Source: Phytophthora colocasiae (Eukaryota > Oomycota > Peronosporomycetes > Peronosporales > Peronosporaceae). From it: a DNA stretch of 64,000 nt. Below, in pieces: positions 21,179 to 32,938 of this stretch (its first letter is position 1; each line of letters opens with the position of its first letter). The notes beneath the pieces were generated by a model. It ran no database searches, was not told the origin of the DNA, and was given only the letters and a program-made list of their open reading frames with translations. Location of the stretch: positions 310,001 through 374,000 of the forward strand of contig JAGKQI010000054.1 of NCBI GenBank assembly GCA_018806915.1, written 5' to 3'. The translations under genes and the position numbers were made by a program.

Positions 21179-22301
21179 ATGAAGACACCCCGCGCTGCCG
21201 AAGAAAACTCGCCGAATTTGAGACCTCGCCAGCAACCCCGTATGGACGACGAGCCCATGAATCCTCCATCTGACCCTGGACACAGCACAAGCGGTGCTAC
21301 TGTACCACCAGTCACAGGTGTACCAAACGCTGCGTCACCTCCACCGCAATTTCCTGGATCGGCCATGCCGAACTCCGGGCGGGGATGAATGACGGTGGTG
21401 TTAGTCAGCTGATGCAGATGCTCGCCATGCAGCAGCAGGCAATGCAGCTGCAGCAGCAGCAGTTCCAGGCCTTCATGGAACAGCAGAGCAATTTCCAGCG
21501 AGCCATGTTTGACCAGCAGTCGCGTGCAACTCGCCAGCACAAAGCCGATCCTCCTAAGTTCTATGGAAAGTCCAATGAGGATCTAGAGTTGTGGCTTTTC
21601 GCCAGAAGAGCACCTACGAGATTACGAAGTAGAACGTGACAGCTGTGACTCCCGGTTCGTCGACATGGTCGTCCCTTTCTGGGTCCGGATGTGATGTCGT
21701 GGTACCGAGAGTTCAAAACATCCTCGGTGACCAACCCAGAACATGGTGTGTGTTCAAGGAGCAGATCCGTCTCCGCTTTCGAGAAAGCGATTTCGAGTTT
21801 AAGTTGCTTTCTAAGTTGCACGACCTTAAAGTCACTGGTACGCAACATGAGTATACAGCTCGGTTCATGCTCATGCTCTCCCAGTCATCGCTCGAGCTTC
21901 CAGAACTGGTGAAACGCTGGCTGTACCAGCAAAATTTGCGCTCTGACACTTCTAGTCACATCTCGCAAAATATTCCTCAAACGCTACAAAAGACTATCGA
22001 GCATGCCCAGCGTTTTGAGGATGCTCGCGCTAACGAAGATCATAAACCTGCAAAATCTCGCCAGAATCAGAATCAGAATCAGCAGAATCAGAAGGGCCCA
22101 GGCCAACTTTCAACCGCAACATCCGATCCATCGTCGAACTCGGCAAAGCCACCCCTACGAAAGGGTAAGACGGCTCTGGGTTCTAGTATGACGAAAACGC
22201 CGAATTTCGTGCCAACGTGTCATGCATGCGGCGTTGTCGGCCACATTGCTCCTGCTTGCCCCGATCGGCAGCAAGGCAATGGCGGCAAACAAAAAAACTA
22301 G
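21179..22301 (+). pseudogene. Gypsy A gag, frameshifted
   Basis: Starts at ATG 21179 (MKTPRAAEENSPN). The frame breaks near 21387 and again near 21630-21720. Includes a glutamine-rich segment (MQQQAMQLQQQQFQAF), a capsid-like block (FKEQIRLRFRESDFEFK) and a CCHC knuckle CHACGVVGHIAPAC near 22217-22258. Confidence 0.85.
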
Positions 22302-22479
22302 GATCTCGGTGGGCTGGCGCCCCACCGAGATTGACACTGCAGTCGCTGGCCATTCGGCTGTTGAGTGTCAAGCCAGTTGTCCATCTCCACCTACACCTCG
22401 TTGCTTCAATTACGGTAACGATAAAATGGTTGTTGATGCGACTTCAACAAAATTGTATGGCTATTTGGAGCAGCAGGGT

Positions 22480-24477
22480 CACATTGGTGACCAAGCTGTA
22501 TCCGCATTTATCGATAGTGGTGCGTCGTTTAACGCCGTATCACCACAACTCGCGAGTACTCTGAAATTGCCTGTGCAGGAATATGCCAAGCCATTGATTC
22601 TTCGACTTGGTGGCGGCGCGACCAGAGTGATACCTCGTCGGGTTGCAAAACTTTATTTTAATTTGGAGGATTTCAACCTTATTGTACCAAGGCTTTTATT
22701 CTGGACATTCCCGAGCAAAAGGATGTTCTCCTGGGGATGCCTTGGCTAGTGGATACTAATCCTGATATCGACTGGCAGCGCAAACAAGTCGTCCTCGCTC
22801 ACGAGTAACCACGCTCGCATTCTGCCCATGTGTTCCGCGGGCACCCGCAAGACGTGTAGGTGGACGACGTGTTAGTGTTTCCAGTCTAGTGTGACCGATG
22901 AAGAAGCACTGACGCAGTATTACTTTCGCCACGGATATCAATCAAAACACGGAAACACTCGACTAGTTCGCGCCAGCAAATTAAAGCGCCTCCTACGAGA
23001 AAGCGACAACGAGTTTTGCTTCTTTGTCAATCCTACGGACGAACCTACCAAGGCAGAACAAGCATGGGAAAACTTAAAAACATCTCCAGCATATCCACTT
23101 CTGAGCAAATTTCGCGATAAAGTATTTCGCTCCCACCTTCCTGCAGTGCCACCTACTCGCAAGGAAGGCCTGATGCAAAATTGAAGTGACAGACGATGAT
23201 CCGATTCATCGCAAGCAATTTCCTGTTTCCGATGAGCAGCGAGATGCTATTCGTGCGTGGACTCTGGAGATGCTTGAAGCAAAGATGATTAGACCTTCCA
23301 GCTCGCCGTACTGTGCTCCAAACATTTTGCGTGAAGAAGCGTACTGGCGAGTGGCGAATTGTTCATGATTTTCGCGGAATCAACACGAAGATCCGCGTAC
23401 TGGCAAACCCCATCCCACGAAAGATGATATTTTCCGGGCGATGGCTGGTGGAAAGCTGTTTTCAGCAATGGATCTCTTGTGGGGATTCTTTCAGGTCAAA
23501 CTTACAGAAGATTCTATTCCGTTCACTGCTTTCGCAACACCTGACGGATTATTCGAGTATCTTGTGACGCCGATGGGTATATCCAGCAGTCCGTCCTCCT
23601 TTAATCGTTTGGTGCGTGCAGTGTTCTCTGACTTACAGCAATGTTGTCAGACATATTTTGACGATTTATTCGTGTTCACCTGTTCCGATTCCGTAGATGA
23701 TCACTTAATCGCCTTGGAAAAGGTGTTGAGTCGGTGTGCGGAGCAAGAATTATACATCAAGATCGAGAAATGCACATTTTGTTCGACGGAAATCCCGTGT
23801 CTGGGTGATTTTATCGGCAACGAAGGCGTTCGTATGGATCCCAGTAAGAGCAAGGTCATTCAGGAATGGCCTACGCCACGAACAAAGCAAGAACTCCAGT
23901 CATTCGTCGGGACCTGTGTATATGTGATGAGATTTTGTGAGGGGTTCGGTGATCTGATCGCTCCGTTAACGGACTTGACCAAAGGAAAAGTCGCCGTGAT
24001 CCGATCAAATTTGGTGAAAAGGAGCAGCAGGCATTCGACGAGCTCAAGCGAAGGCTTTCTTCTCCGCCTATTCTCGCTCATCCGGATTTTACTAAACCAT
24101 TCCACGTTGCGGTGGATGCGTCCGACTTCGCCATAGGTGGCTATCTCTTTCAGTTGGACAACTTGGGACACGAACGGGTAATTGCCTTCAACGGCAGAAA
24201 ACTCTCCAAAGCAGAACTCATCTATCCGACGCGAGAAAAAGAGCTACTAGCGGCGCTACATGCAATGCGAACCTGGAAAGTATACCTGATCGACCGCCCA
24301 TTCTTCATAAATACCGACCACCGAACCATCGAAGGCATTCTGCAACAGCAGACGTGCAGCCAACGCCTTGCACGTTGGCTCAACGAGCTTGCACTTTTTC
24401 AGCCGCAGTTTCGATGGGTAGCAGGTAGTACGGAATATTGTAGCGGACACGATCTCTCGAAACCCAAACTGGAATGA
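22480..24477 (+). pseudogene. Gypsy A protease, reverse transcriptase and RNase H, frameshifted
   Basis: The aspartic protease motif AFIDSGASFN is near 22504-22535. RT blocks include SAMDLLWGFFQVKL, TPMGISSSPSSF and the catalytic YFDDLFV near 23657-23677. RNase H follows with VAVDASDFAIGGYL and NTDHRTIEGIL. Breaks occur near 22700, 23170, 23350 and 24010, so no full polyprotein can be made from this copy. Confidence 0.88.
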
Positions 24478-24779
24478 TGGAAGCAGTCGGGCTGTAAGTC
24501 TTTCAGCATTACTGAAGTCACTCACGAGCCTGGAACCTGCGGAAGAAGGAGCATTATTTGCTCAAACAACCCAAACTTCAGTCAACATTACTGCTGAGTG
24601 CACTCGCTGTTACAATTCGGATAAACATTTTGGTCCTGTATGGCGCACACTCTCCAGTAATTCCAGCAGGCCACGCCAATTCCAGCGATACGAATTGCTC
24701 AATGGACTACTTTACTTTCGTATTCGTCCTGGGGCTCCATCGCGATTATGCATTCCGGCTAATACTGCACTAAAAAACA

Positions 24780-26090
24780 CTGTGCTGCATGAGGAGCACG
24801 ATGTTCCTACCGAGGGCATCCGGGACAAGCCAAGACCCAACTCCTAGTTGCATCTAAATTTTACTGGCCGGGAATGGCGAAGTTTATCCGAAGCTACGTC
24901 GAGAGCTGCGAAATGTGCCAAAGAAACAAGTACATTCGCGGTAAACCAACAGGCCACCTACACCCCCTCGAGATTCCAGAGAAACGCTGGACGGACATCA
25001 GTATGGACTTCATGACGAAATTACCTGAAGCAGACAATGGTTTCGATGCCATCCTTGTAATTATCGACAGATTGAGCAAGCGCGCACATTTCCTACCTAC
25101 GACAACAAGCGCGACAACAATGGAGACAGCGAAGCTTTTTCGTGATTTCTATCAGCGTCTTCATGGAATTCCTCGCTCTATCGTGTCTGACCGTGACGTG
25201 AAATTTACTGCAAAGCTGTGGAAGAATTTTATGGAGTTGCAAGATACCAAGCTTCATCTCAGTACTGCATTCAAACCGTCGACGGACGGCCAATCTGAGG
25301 TCACCAATAAGGTGCTTATCGACTATCTCCGCCACTTTATTAGTCCGCATCACAACAACTGGGATGAATTACTGTCGCTGGCTGAGTTTGCATACAACTC
25401 ACGGGTCCACGAATCCATTGGAATGTCGCCTTTTATGGCTGACCTGGGATACGAACCACGCTCGGTTGCAGATTGCACCATGCCAGAGCCTAGTGTGCAG
25501 ACAAGAGCAGCTACTTCATTTCTCCAACATCAACAAACAATCCTGAGTCAAGCACGAGATGCGATCGCTAAGGCCCAATCTAACTGGCAGCGAAATTACG
25601 ACAAGAACAGGACACACACGACATATACAGTCGGTGACGATGTCCTTCTCAGCACTCGAAACCTTAACCTGGACCACCTCGGTACTGACGGAGCACGGAA
25701 ATTCGCGGCAAGATTTATTGACCTTATCGAATCTTGGAGATCACAGGTCCTGACCGCTACAAGCTCGAACTACCACCAGGACTTCGACTATTCAATGAAT
25801 TTCACGTATCTCTCCTCCGCCCCTACCACTACGATTCCTCAGCAGGTCGAGTTAACCGAGTTCAACCTCTCCTGACTGCTGACGGAACGGTTGGTCACTT
25901 GGTCGCTGCAGTAACAAAACACCGCAGGCGCAACAGGAAATCAGAATATTTCGTTCGCTGGCAGGATTCGACAATTCAGCCATCTTGGGAACCACTGACG
26001 AATCTTAGTCAAGTAACGGGATTAATTAGTCGATACCTCGACACTCTACCGAAAACTCGCGCTACCGCGCGTCTAAGGGGGGAATTGTGA
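24780..26090 (+). pseudogene. Gypsy A integrase and chromodomain, frameshifted
   Basis: The zinc-binding end CEMCQRNKY and the DDE core (ISMDFMTKLP, IVSDRDVKF, STDGQSEVTNK) are in one frame at 24874..25740. The C-terminal part shifts frame near 25735 and ends in a chromodomain (SEYFVRWQDSTIQPSWEPL). Chromodomains steer such elements to marked chromatin. Confidence 0.88.
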
Positions 26091-26322
26091 CGACGATGCG
26101 TCGCCATCGCGACTCAAGGTTGACAACACCGTTCGTTATGCAACGGACGTAGTAAAGGATCCCAAGGAAACAACCGACGCTCACAGTGCTCGCTCCCTCC
26201 TGCTCCCTAGGTAACGGATATCTCCGATTCATATATTCAATGCAGCAGTCTTCAATTTCCTTTTCCAACAAGTCTTCTCTTCTATCTATCAAAGACTCCG
26301 TTCGTCTACAGATCACGTGACA
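26086..26322 (+). repeat. 3' LTR of Gypsy A
   Basis: 237 bp, identical to the 5' LTR apart from one missing CAA; followed by CCTTT. Confidence 0.94.
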
Positions 26323-26367
26323 CCTTTCAACCTACCACATAGCCAACCAGCCCGACAGTCGCGACGT

Positions 26368-27237
26368 TTAAGTTACCCCTGGTGTTGGAGTCGCTGGAAT
26401 GACAGAGTCAGCCTCGGCTTCTGTTTGCGGTTGTCCGACATCGCAGACCCACAACGTTACCTTGACCGATAGCACTGCCACAACGCGCACTCCGATGGCT
26501 CCAGCCAGCCAGAGAGTAATAACCACAACAGTGTAAATGACGGGGTTGTCGCCGAAAGTAACTTGATCACCAAAAGCAGAGATGTCTCCTCCACTGAACA
26601 GCACGAATGCAGGTAGAACGACAACAGCGACAAGAACTGCAGCACTCAGGACGCCAATTACGAGCTTGAATAACGCAAAGTAAATGACGATGAGCCATTT
26701 GTGCCGCGTCATGGGGAGGCATGATAAGACGTCACTTTCGTCGTCAAAGAGTTCGAAGCGATCTTGGCATTCATAGGGATCATAAGCGTCAAAATCATTT
26801 GTGACGAAGCATACGGAAATGACGTCGATTTTCACTAATGCCCTTATTGCTTCAGCAGAGAAGAAGAGCAAAACCCCGCCGATGGCCCCAGCAACAAGAA
26901 CAAGGTAGGGTAAAATCGCTATGAACCAATTGATCGACAGTACAGCCATACCGAGTACCGTCAGCACAGCACATCCGAAGTACAATAGGCACCTCTTTTC
27001 GATTTGCTGTACATTTATGGCGTCGAAGACGGGATCAACCACAACCCAAATTGGCGTGAGAGCCATACCTGCAAGCAGTAAAGCCGCAGAGATGACGCCA
27101 CCAATAGCCACGAGAACGTTCAGCACGTGGAAGCCGATCAACTCGTCAACTCGCTTAGAGGTCTGCATACTGCAACAACCACGACTCATCTGCATTTTTC
27201 GCTGCAAGTCATCCATTTCGGTTAGCTCAGGTGCCAT
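26368..27237 (-). CDS. Multi-span membrane protein TM-C (tandem family)
   Basis: 289 residues from ATG 27237 (MAPELTEMDDLQRK). Same helix plan as TM-B: paired helices near residues 33-65 and 85-130, the acidic loop DAYDPYECQDRFELF, the block LPMTRHKWLIVIYFALFK, LFSGGDISAFGD, a last helix and the tail ending IPATPTPGVT. It lacks the longer polar C-terminus of TM-A and TM-B. No frame lesion was seen although transposons flank it on both sides, so it may be expressed. Function unknown. Confidence 0.8.
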   Translation of the reverse strand: MAPELTEMDDLQRKMQMSRGCCSMQTSKRVDELIGFHVLNVLVAIGGVISAALLLAGMALTPIWVVVDPVFDAINVQQIEKRCLLYFGCAVLTVLGMAVLSINWFIAILPYLVLVAGAIGGVLLFFSAEAIRALVKIDVISVCFVTNDFDAYDPYECQDRFELFDDESDVLSCLPMTRHKWLIVIYFALFKLVIGVLSAAVLVAVVVLPAFVLFSGGDISAFGDQVTFGDNPVIYTVVVITLWLAGAIGVRVVAVLSVKVTLWVCDVGQPQTEAEADSVIPATPTPGVT

Positions 27238-27606
27238 ATCGACGTTTTGTCTTAACCACGCTTTTCAAAAATGAACGTGGCACCAAATGTGTGTGCTCTA
27301 GGATCACTTTAAACCCATCAGGATCTTCGTGAAAATGAAGAGAAAAAGAGCAGCGATCACGACAGCAAACGACCTTAAGGAGGATCGTCTTCTAAAATGT
27401 TAAGTAAAAGCACAACAAAAGAAATGAAGCAACTAACGACTAAGCCCTGGTAACCACAAAGATACCAGACTCAAAACTCATACTTGGAAGTGGTTATAGC
27501 AAACTATATTGTTCACAGCAAAGCATCAGCGTCTCAAAAGTCTTGAAAATAAACTACTTCGAACTAAATGAAAAGCATCTTCTTCGAAGTACGTCGACGA
27601 GCTTTA
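27238..27606. other. Intergenic stretch upstream of TM-C
   Basis: About 370 bp with no coding region. It should contain the TM-C promoter. A short block GACAGCAAACGACCT near 27362-27376 recurs upstream of TM-D near 47967-47981, so the duplicated genes seem to have carried upstream sequence with them. Confidence 0.4.
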
Positions 27607-27766
27607 CTACACAATTGATGCTGCTCCAACTGGCACTCCTGACTTTCGCGGTTCATCTCCTTCTTCTGCGAAGCTTGTCGTTATTAACTCGGGTGAAGGA
27701 GTCGCTGGAATTCCAGAATCTTCAGTTAGATCCTGCGTGAAATCACAAAACTCCCTTGTTGATATG
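27607..27766 (-). pseudogene. TM-D, C-terminal piece
   Basis: Minus-strand coding tail with the family motif SGIPATPSPELI and end GVPVGAASIV. It is the continuation of the piece at 40936..41414; the Pack-type element 27767..40935 lies between. About five residues seem lost at the junction when compared with TM-B. Confidence 0.75.
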
Positions 27767-27906
27767 ACTACACCTTTGCCCGTCCAATCTGGGAATAGTC
27801 TCAAGCAAAGTGGTACCGTCATATTTACCTTATCGCAAATATCACACTACTACTCGCTAAACATCAATGAATCAGGGAATGCTTGCAGTCAAGCAGGGAC
27901 TCGCAA
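27767..27906 (+). repeat. Left inverted repeat of the Pack-type element
   Basis: 140 bp, exact reverse complement of 40796..40935 as far as I can read. Its inner 5 bp, CGCAA, is the target duplication of Copia B. Confidence 0.9.
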
Positions 27907-28062
27907 TGTTGGAAACCACCGAGTGGTTTCGGCCGGTTAGCAACCCCCGCGGAGATTGCGAGTAGAAGTCGTAGGTAACGGACGCTAGTCGATAAGGCCG
28001 AAGCAATAAACCAGTTCTACATTTACTATCAACTGCTCAAGTCCTCTCTAGCCGATTCAATA
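27907..28062 (+). repeat. 5' LTR of Copia B
   Basis: 156 bp, TGTTGGAAACC to GATTCAATA. Two differences from the 3' LTR: GGCCGAAG versus GGCCAAAG and ACTGCTC versus ACTACTC. Confidence 0.93.
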
Positions 28063-28077
28063 GGTTATGAGCCCAAG
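28063..28077 (+). other. Primer-binding site of Copia B, initiator-tRNA-Met anticodon arm type
   Basis: GGTTATGAGCCCAAG directly after the LTR. Its first 12 bases are the exact complement of GGGCUCAUAACC, the anticodon arm of eukaryotic initiator tRNA-Met (anticodon CAU). Priming from a half tRNA is known for Drosophila copia. The gag ATG (28067) lies inside this site. Confidence 0.75.
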
Positions 28078-30865
28078 TCGCACTACGAAGGAAGTCATGC
28101 CTCGCGAGCCGCATGAGCAAGTCGCAGCCCCTGCCCCAGTCGCCGTTGTAGCCGACGGTCAAGCCTCTGGCCCTACAACTGTCGAGCAAGGAGCTCCTGC
28201 CCATGGCGAAAGCGAAGACACCAGCATTCCACCTACCCACGCAAGTGGAGGTCGTACACCTGCGGTTGCTGACCGGCTAGACCAAATGTTTGAACTCCTC
28301 GTTGGCCTGAGCGAACGAGTCGTGCGCATGGAGAATTCTCAACGTCACCCTGGCTCCAGCATCTCAACGGATGTCGACATGGAGCAAAGCGTGTTTGGGC
28401 GTATAGTACGCAACGAGCTCGAACGCCGGCTGCGAGCCGACTCTCTTGAAGAAGCAATGGGGGTAGGCCCAAATGCGGCTAGGTTGCGGCACGGCTCACC
28501 ACCGCTTGCCCCCTGGCAAGCACCATCTGTACCGCCACTCCCAAACACCCACCAGCCAGTACAAAGGCACCCACCAACCCCACCATGCTGAACAAGCGGC
28601 GGCCCAACCGCCGCAAACCGGCTGGATATTGGCCTGCAGCAGGCGTCCGAGTGCCGACCACTCGTGAGATGAAACTGGCAATTCAACCTTCAGCGGCAAA
28701 GAAACCTACAAGGGCCTCGGTAGCGGTTTCCTTCCAGTGGGGGCACCGGTTCGTACGTCCATTAATAATTGCGCAACAGGCGTGCCGTTTCGACTGGCCT
28801 GAAGACATAAAGATAAACTTACTCGGCAACTACCTCACGGGATCCGCTCACTCGTATTATGTGGGACAACTCGATCGGTGGTGTTCCGAACAGCAAACGC
28901 TTGAACACGTTATGAACCGGATGCTGCAAGCATTTCATACTCCTGTCACGAGTGATCAAGCAGTGCGGATGATGTCGACCAAGAAACGTGACGACCGAAC
29001 CTGGACAGAGCACTACATGTATCTTGTAGCCATTCAGCAGGCTGCAGGAACACCAGAAAGCACCGTGCTAGAATACATCATCAAGTCTGCACCAGCAGAA
29101 ATGAAGGGCATACTGACGTCAAGGTTGAACGACCAGAGAGCAGACTACGTGAAACAAGCAGAAGAGCTAGCCCATTTCGCCCAACGCCACGAACGCGACC
29201 TTGGTGGAACAAGACGTTCAAACCCAGGAACTATCAACCACGTTGGTGACCCAAGCGACATAAAATCCTGCTTTCGGTGCGGTGAAACAGGCCACCTCAA
29301 ACGTAATTGCCCGAAAAGAACTCACCGCAAGCCCGACGAGGTAGTCAGCTTTGTGCTTGCCGTGAACAATGTCGAAGGTGGTGTGGACAACACGTGGGTC
29401 TTGGACAGCGGAGCAAGCCGACACCTTGTGCGAAGCGCTGACATGCTTCAAGATGCTGTTGAGGTAGACGAAAAGTGCATCGTGGCAGACGGAGCCACGC
29501 TTCCGGTCAAGCTCAAGGGAAAAGTCACTTTTGAAGTCACCACAAACGGAAGGATTCACCTCATCACGCTGACAGACGTCTACTTCTCCGAAAACCTCGC
29601 GCGAAACATAATCTCTTACGTAAAGCTCGAGCGTCAAGGCTACGTGCTGCAGTACCAAGGAGAAAAGCGATACATCGGACGTCCCGGCAAAGGAGTCTGG
29701 CTGTTTGAAGTGGAACGCCGAAATGGTGTACTTGTGGTAGACACAACGTCAGCTCACACTCAAAGTCGGGAATGCGTGCAAGACGTGATATTCGCTGCTC
29801 TTCAGGAAAGTGACGCAGAGACAGCGCCGGACATCGTTAGTGGCTCGCTTATGAAATTTCACGAGCGTTTGGCGCACGTGAGCTACGACACAATCGAGAG
29901 AATGGCAGCAGAACCGGGATCCGGTATCAAACTTACCGATCGGACACGGCAAAACTGCCTGACATGTGCTCGAAGCAAGCAAACGAAGTCCCCGCAGTCT
30001 AAACGAGACAGTGGAGAACACGCACCAGTTGATCGTATCGGTGGTGTTATTTGCAGTGACCTAAAGGGACCGATGACGCCAGCCGACCGACGCGGAAACA
30101 GGTATCTCGTCAACTTCGTGGATCATAAGTCGAACTACTGCAGAGTGTTCGTTGCGAGGACGAAGGACGCGGCGGCTAAAATGTTCGAGCATTTTCTGAC
30201 CTACTTCGAGAAAAGGTTTAATTGTCGAGTCCACGTGCTGCGCACCGATGGAGGCGGTGAATACCGAAATGTCGACCTCTTCTGTAAGTCGTCGGGGGTG
30301 GCACGGCAAATTAGCGAGGCTAATAATCAAGCATCAAACGGGAAAGCGGAGAGGATGCACAGGACCATCTTGAATATGGCACGGTCGATGATTTTTGTGT
30401 CAGGACTGCCACTCAGCTTCTGGGGAGATGCGGTCGAGTATGCCGCCTACATACTCAACAGAGTGTCGACGAGAGCCAACGCCAAGCGAATGTCGCCATT
30501 GGAGGTTCTGACGGGCGTAAAGCCAAGCCTTGCGGACATCGTGACGTTCGGCAGCAAATGTACTGTTAGGAGAGACGTCGGGAAAGCAGCGCTGAAGCCT
30601 CGGGCACAAGTTGGTATCATTGTGGGAAAAAATGATGAAACCAAAGGATACCGGCTTTACCTGCCTGCGGATAAGCTTGTCGTGACCTCGCAGCACGTGC
30701 AGAACGTGGAGACTCTCAATGATGAACAGAACAAACAGCTTCAACAACAGTTGCAGACTGAAGACCCAGCGTTAGCAAAAGAGGCCGTCACAACAAGCTC
30801 GGGGAAGACCAAGGGTAACAAGCGCAAGACACGACGCGCTAGAATGTCGAAGCGTTCGGATTCTC
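28067..30865 (+). pseudogene. Copia B gag, protease and integrase (left part)
   Basis: Gag starts MSPSRTTKEV at 28067 and breaks near 28588, then runs on in the frame 28585..30865. CCHC knuckle CFRCGETGHLKRNC is near 29270-29311; the protease motif WVLDSGASRHL is near 29397; integrase has HERLAHV...CLTCARS and the core blocks RTDGGGEYRN and NGKAERMHRT. It is cut at residue 759 of that frame by Gypsy B. The visible stop at 30870 belongs to the Gypsy LTR. Confidence 0.88.
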
Positions 30866-31286
30866 TGTAACGGGGATGTTACACGAATGTTTCTCGTAGG
30901 TGTGTGACACACGTGGATACATTTATGTGGGTACATAATAGTGTGTGACACTCATGATACATTTATGTGGGTACATAATGGTGTGGCACACACGAGTAGA
31001 TACGTAGATGGCCTCAGAGCCTCACGTTGCATTTTGATTAGGATTTAGTATGTTAGATACTAAATCCGTTACATTTAGGATTAGGGCAATAAAGTCAATA
31101 AAAATCAGTTTGCATTTTACATAGTTAGTGTTAGTCCTTTGTTATAGGGACACTGACTCTGTGAGTCCCGTATTTAGTGGACTACTTGGTTCTTGTATAG
31201 AACCGAAGGCTAGTGCCTTGCAAGCAGGACTCTACGAGTCAACTAAACTTCCTCTGTGCCGTGCACACCTACGCAGCCCCGCTGCA
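30866..31286 (+). repeat. 5' LTR of Gypsy B
   Basis: 421 bp. Contains two near-identical ~41-bp tandem units sharing GATACATTTATGTGGGTAC, and AATAAAGTCAATAAAA further on. Confidence 0.95.
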
Positions 31287-31343
31287 TCTGGTAGCACTTG
31301 TAGTCAATCCAACTCCTGAGTTGAAGACTGTTTCTCTGTGAGA

Positions 31344-32312
31344 ATGGAGCCAGAAGCATACGCTCACTTGACTCCGAGTCAGCGGGACACGCTTAACAAG
31401 CTTACGTCCTTGCTGGGCCCGGAAGGTACGGCGCACCTTGCGTCCCAAGGGCCGGAGGCCGTCAACGCGCGCCTCGAGGCATTTGCCTCGTACGAAAACG
31501 CTCTCGTCGAGCACATTCAGCGGAATGTAACAGGGGTTACCCCTGCTCCGAGAGCTAAGCCCGTCACGCTCAGCGTGAAGACCTTCCTCGGGAATGAGGG
31601 AGAGAACCTCCTTTGTGGACCCGAGAGGTCGAAATGGCCATGGGGGCCGCCATGCTCCAGTTGAGGGCAACGCGTTGCGTTTGCCATCTCTAAGCTCGAA
31701 GGACGAGCACGAGAATGGGCCTTGACGTCTGGGACGTCGGTGGAAGCGGCCTTCCCCACATGGGGCGAGCTAAAGGCCAAGCTCACGCAAGTGTTTGCTC
31801 CGCCTAACCAGGCGTATCGCGTGCGGTCACGCTTCCTTGCTTGTCGCCAGGGCAAGAAGGATCTGGTGGACTATGTCCAAGAGCTGCGCACGCTCATTGC
31901 TGGCATGGCTGCCGACCCTCTACCTGAGGTGGTCGCCGTGACCGTCTTCATGGAAGGCTTACGAGCTGGCGTGGCCAGGACGGAGACATTCCGTCAGAAC
32001 CCCCACAGCTTCGAAGATGCTGTCAGCGTGGCATTGAATGCCGAACACAACTTTAAGTTGTCGAGGGTTGGTGCTAGCAGCACAGGGTCCGGTGGACCTG
32101 AGCCCATGGACCTCAGCTATGCTGAAGATGAGGTAGCTGAGCTACGAGCTGCGGTGCAGCGTATGAGCACCCGCCGGTGCTATACATGCGGCAGTCCCTC
32201 ACACCTGAGGCCCAACTGCCCTCTGCGCAAAGAGCGCGCCGGCCAAAATGGCCGCAACCCTGTCGCGGGTCCCGCTTTGGGCTCTGCCCAGGGAAACGCC
32301 GGCTCCCAGTAG
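31344..32312 (+). pseudogene. Gypsy B gag, frameshifted
   Basis: ATG 31344 (MEPEAYAHLTPSQRD). The first frame ends at 31664 and gag resumes in another frame from about 31680 (EAAFPTWGELKAKLTQVF). The CCHC knuckle CYTCGSPSHLRPNC is near 32179-32220. Confidence 0.85.
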
Positions 32313-32464
32313 ACGCGGGGCGGTCTACTGGGGAAGAACTGAGTTCTGCAGTGCGTGGGAGGCACTGGGGCTCAGCCCCGAAGAGCTCCGTGCTCTTGAA
32401 CACGGAACGTCAGCCAGCAGGGCGTGCTGGTCGTCCAAGTGGACGTGAAGGGCTGTGAGCAGAC

Positions 32465-32938
32465 GTGGATCGTGTTGATCGATTCGGGGCGTCTGGCAAC
32501 TACGTCAGACGCTCCACCGTTGAAGGTAGTCAGCAATATGCTGAGGCGCTTCGAGCGCGAAGAGGTGACACAGTCACAGTCCGTCTAGCGACGGGCGTCC
32601 GTGTCACGGTGGCCAAGGTCCCCATGGACCTGCGGCTGAAGTTCTTGGACTTCGATAGCGTGGAGCGCTGCTTGGTCCTGGACCTGGATTCGAGGTACGA
32701 CCTCATCCTTGGCATGGCGTGGCTGGAGCGCCACGAGCCATGGATTGATTGGAGGTCGAAGACCTTAGGTGCTACGCACTTCTCTCCTAGTGGAGCTTTG
32801 GCGAGTCATGAACCCACCTCTGCTAGGGAAGCAGAAGCGCTATTGGCGCGAGCATCGAGCCGAGTCGGCTATGATGCTGGAAGTCGGTGTGTCCGAGTTG
32901 GTGGACAGCACCGAGTGCGAGGACCGCAGTCCTGTTGA
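32465..32938 (+). pseudogene. Gypsy B protease, one-base lesion in the active site
   Basis: Upstream the frame reads WIVLIDSG, then the expected Ala-Ser-Gly continues only in the next frame (ASGNYVRRS): one G appears missing from the run GGGG near 32486-32489. Downstream the retropepsin second half is recognisable (DLILGMAWLERHEPWIDW). Confidence 0.75.

Larger units (their letters stand above)
20856..26322 (+). mobile_element. Chromodomain Gypsy LTR retrotransposon (Gypsy A), coding region decayed
   Basis: 5467 bp with target duplication CCTTT (20851..20855 and 26323..26327). LTRs are 240 and 237 bp, TGTGACGACG...ATCACGTGACA, differing as far as I can read only by a 3-bp CAA copy number. A purine tract AAGGGGGGAAT precedes the 3' LTR. 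Order gag, protease, RT, RNase H, integrase, chromodomain is that of a Gypsy chromovirus. Several frameshifts break the frames, yet LTR identity suggests a fairly recent copy. Confidence 0.95.

Noticed and set aside
27758..27766. 9-bp target duplication for the Pack-type element
   Set aside because: Flanks GTTGATATG and ACCAGTGCC do not match, and no 2-10 bp repeat at shifted borders was convincing.
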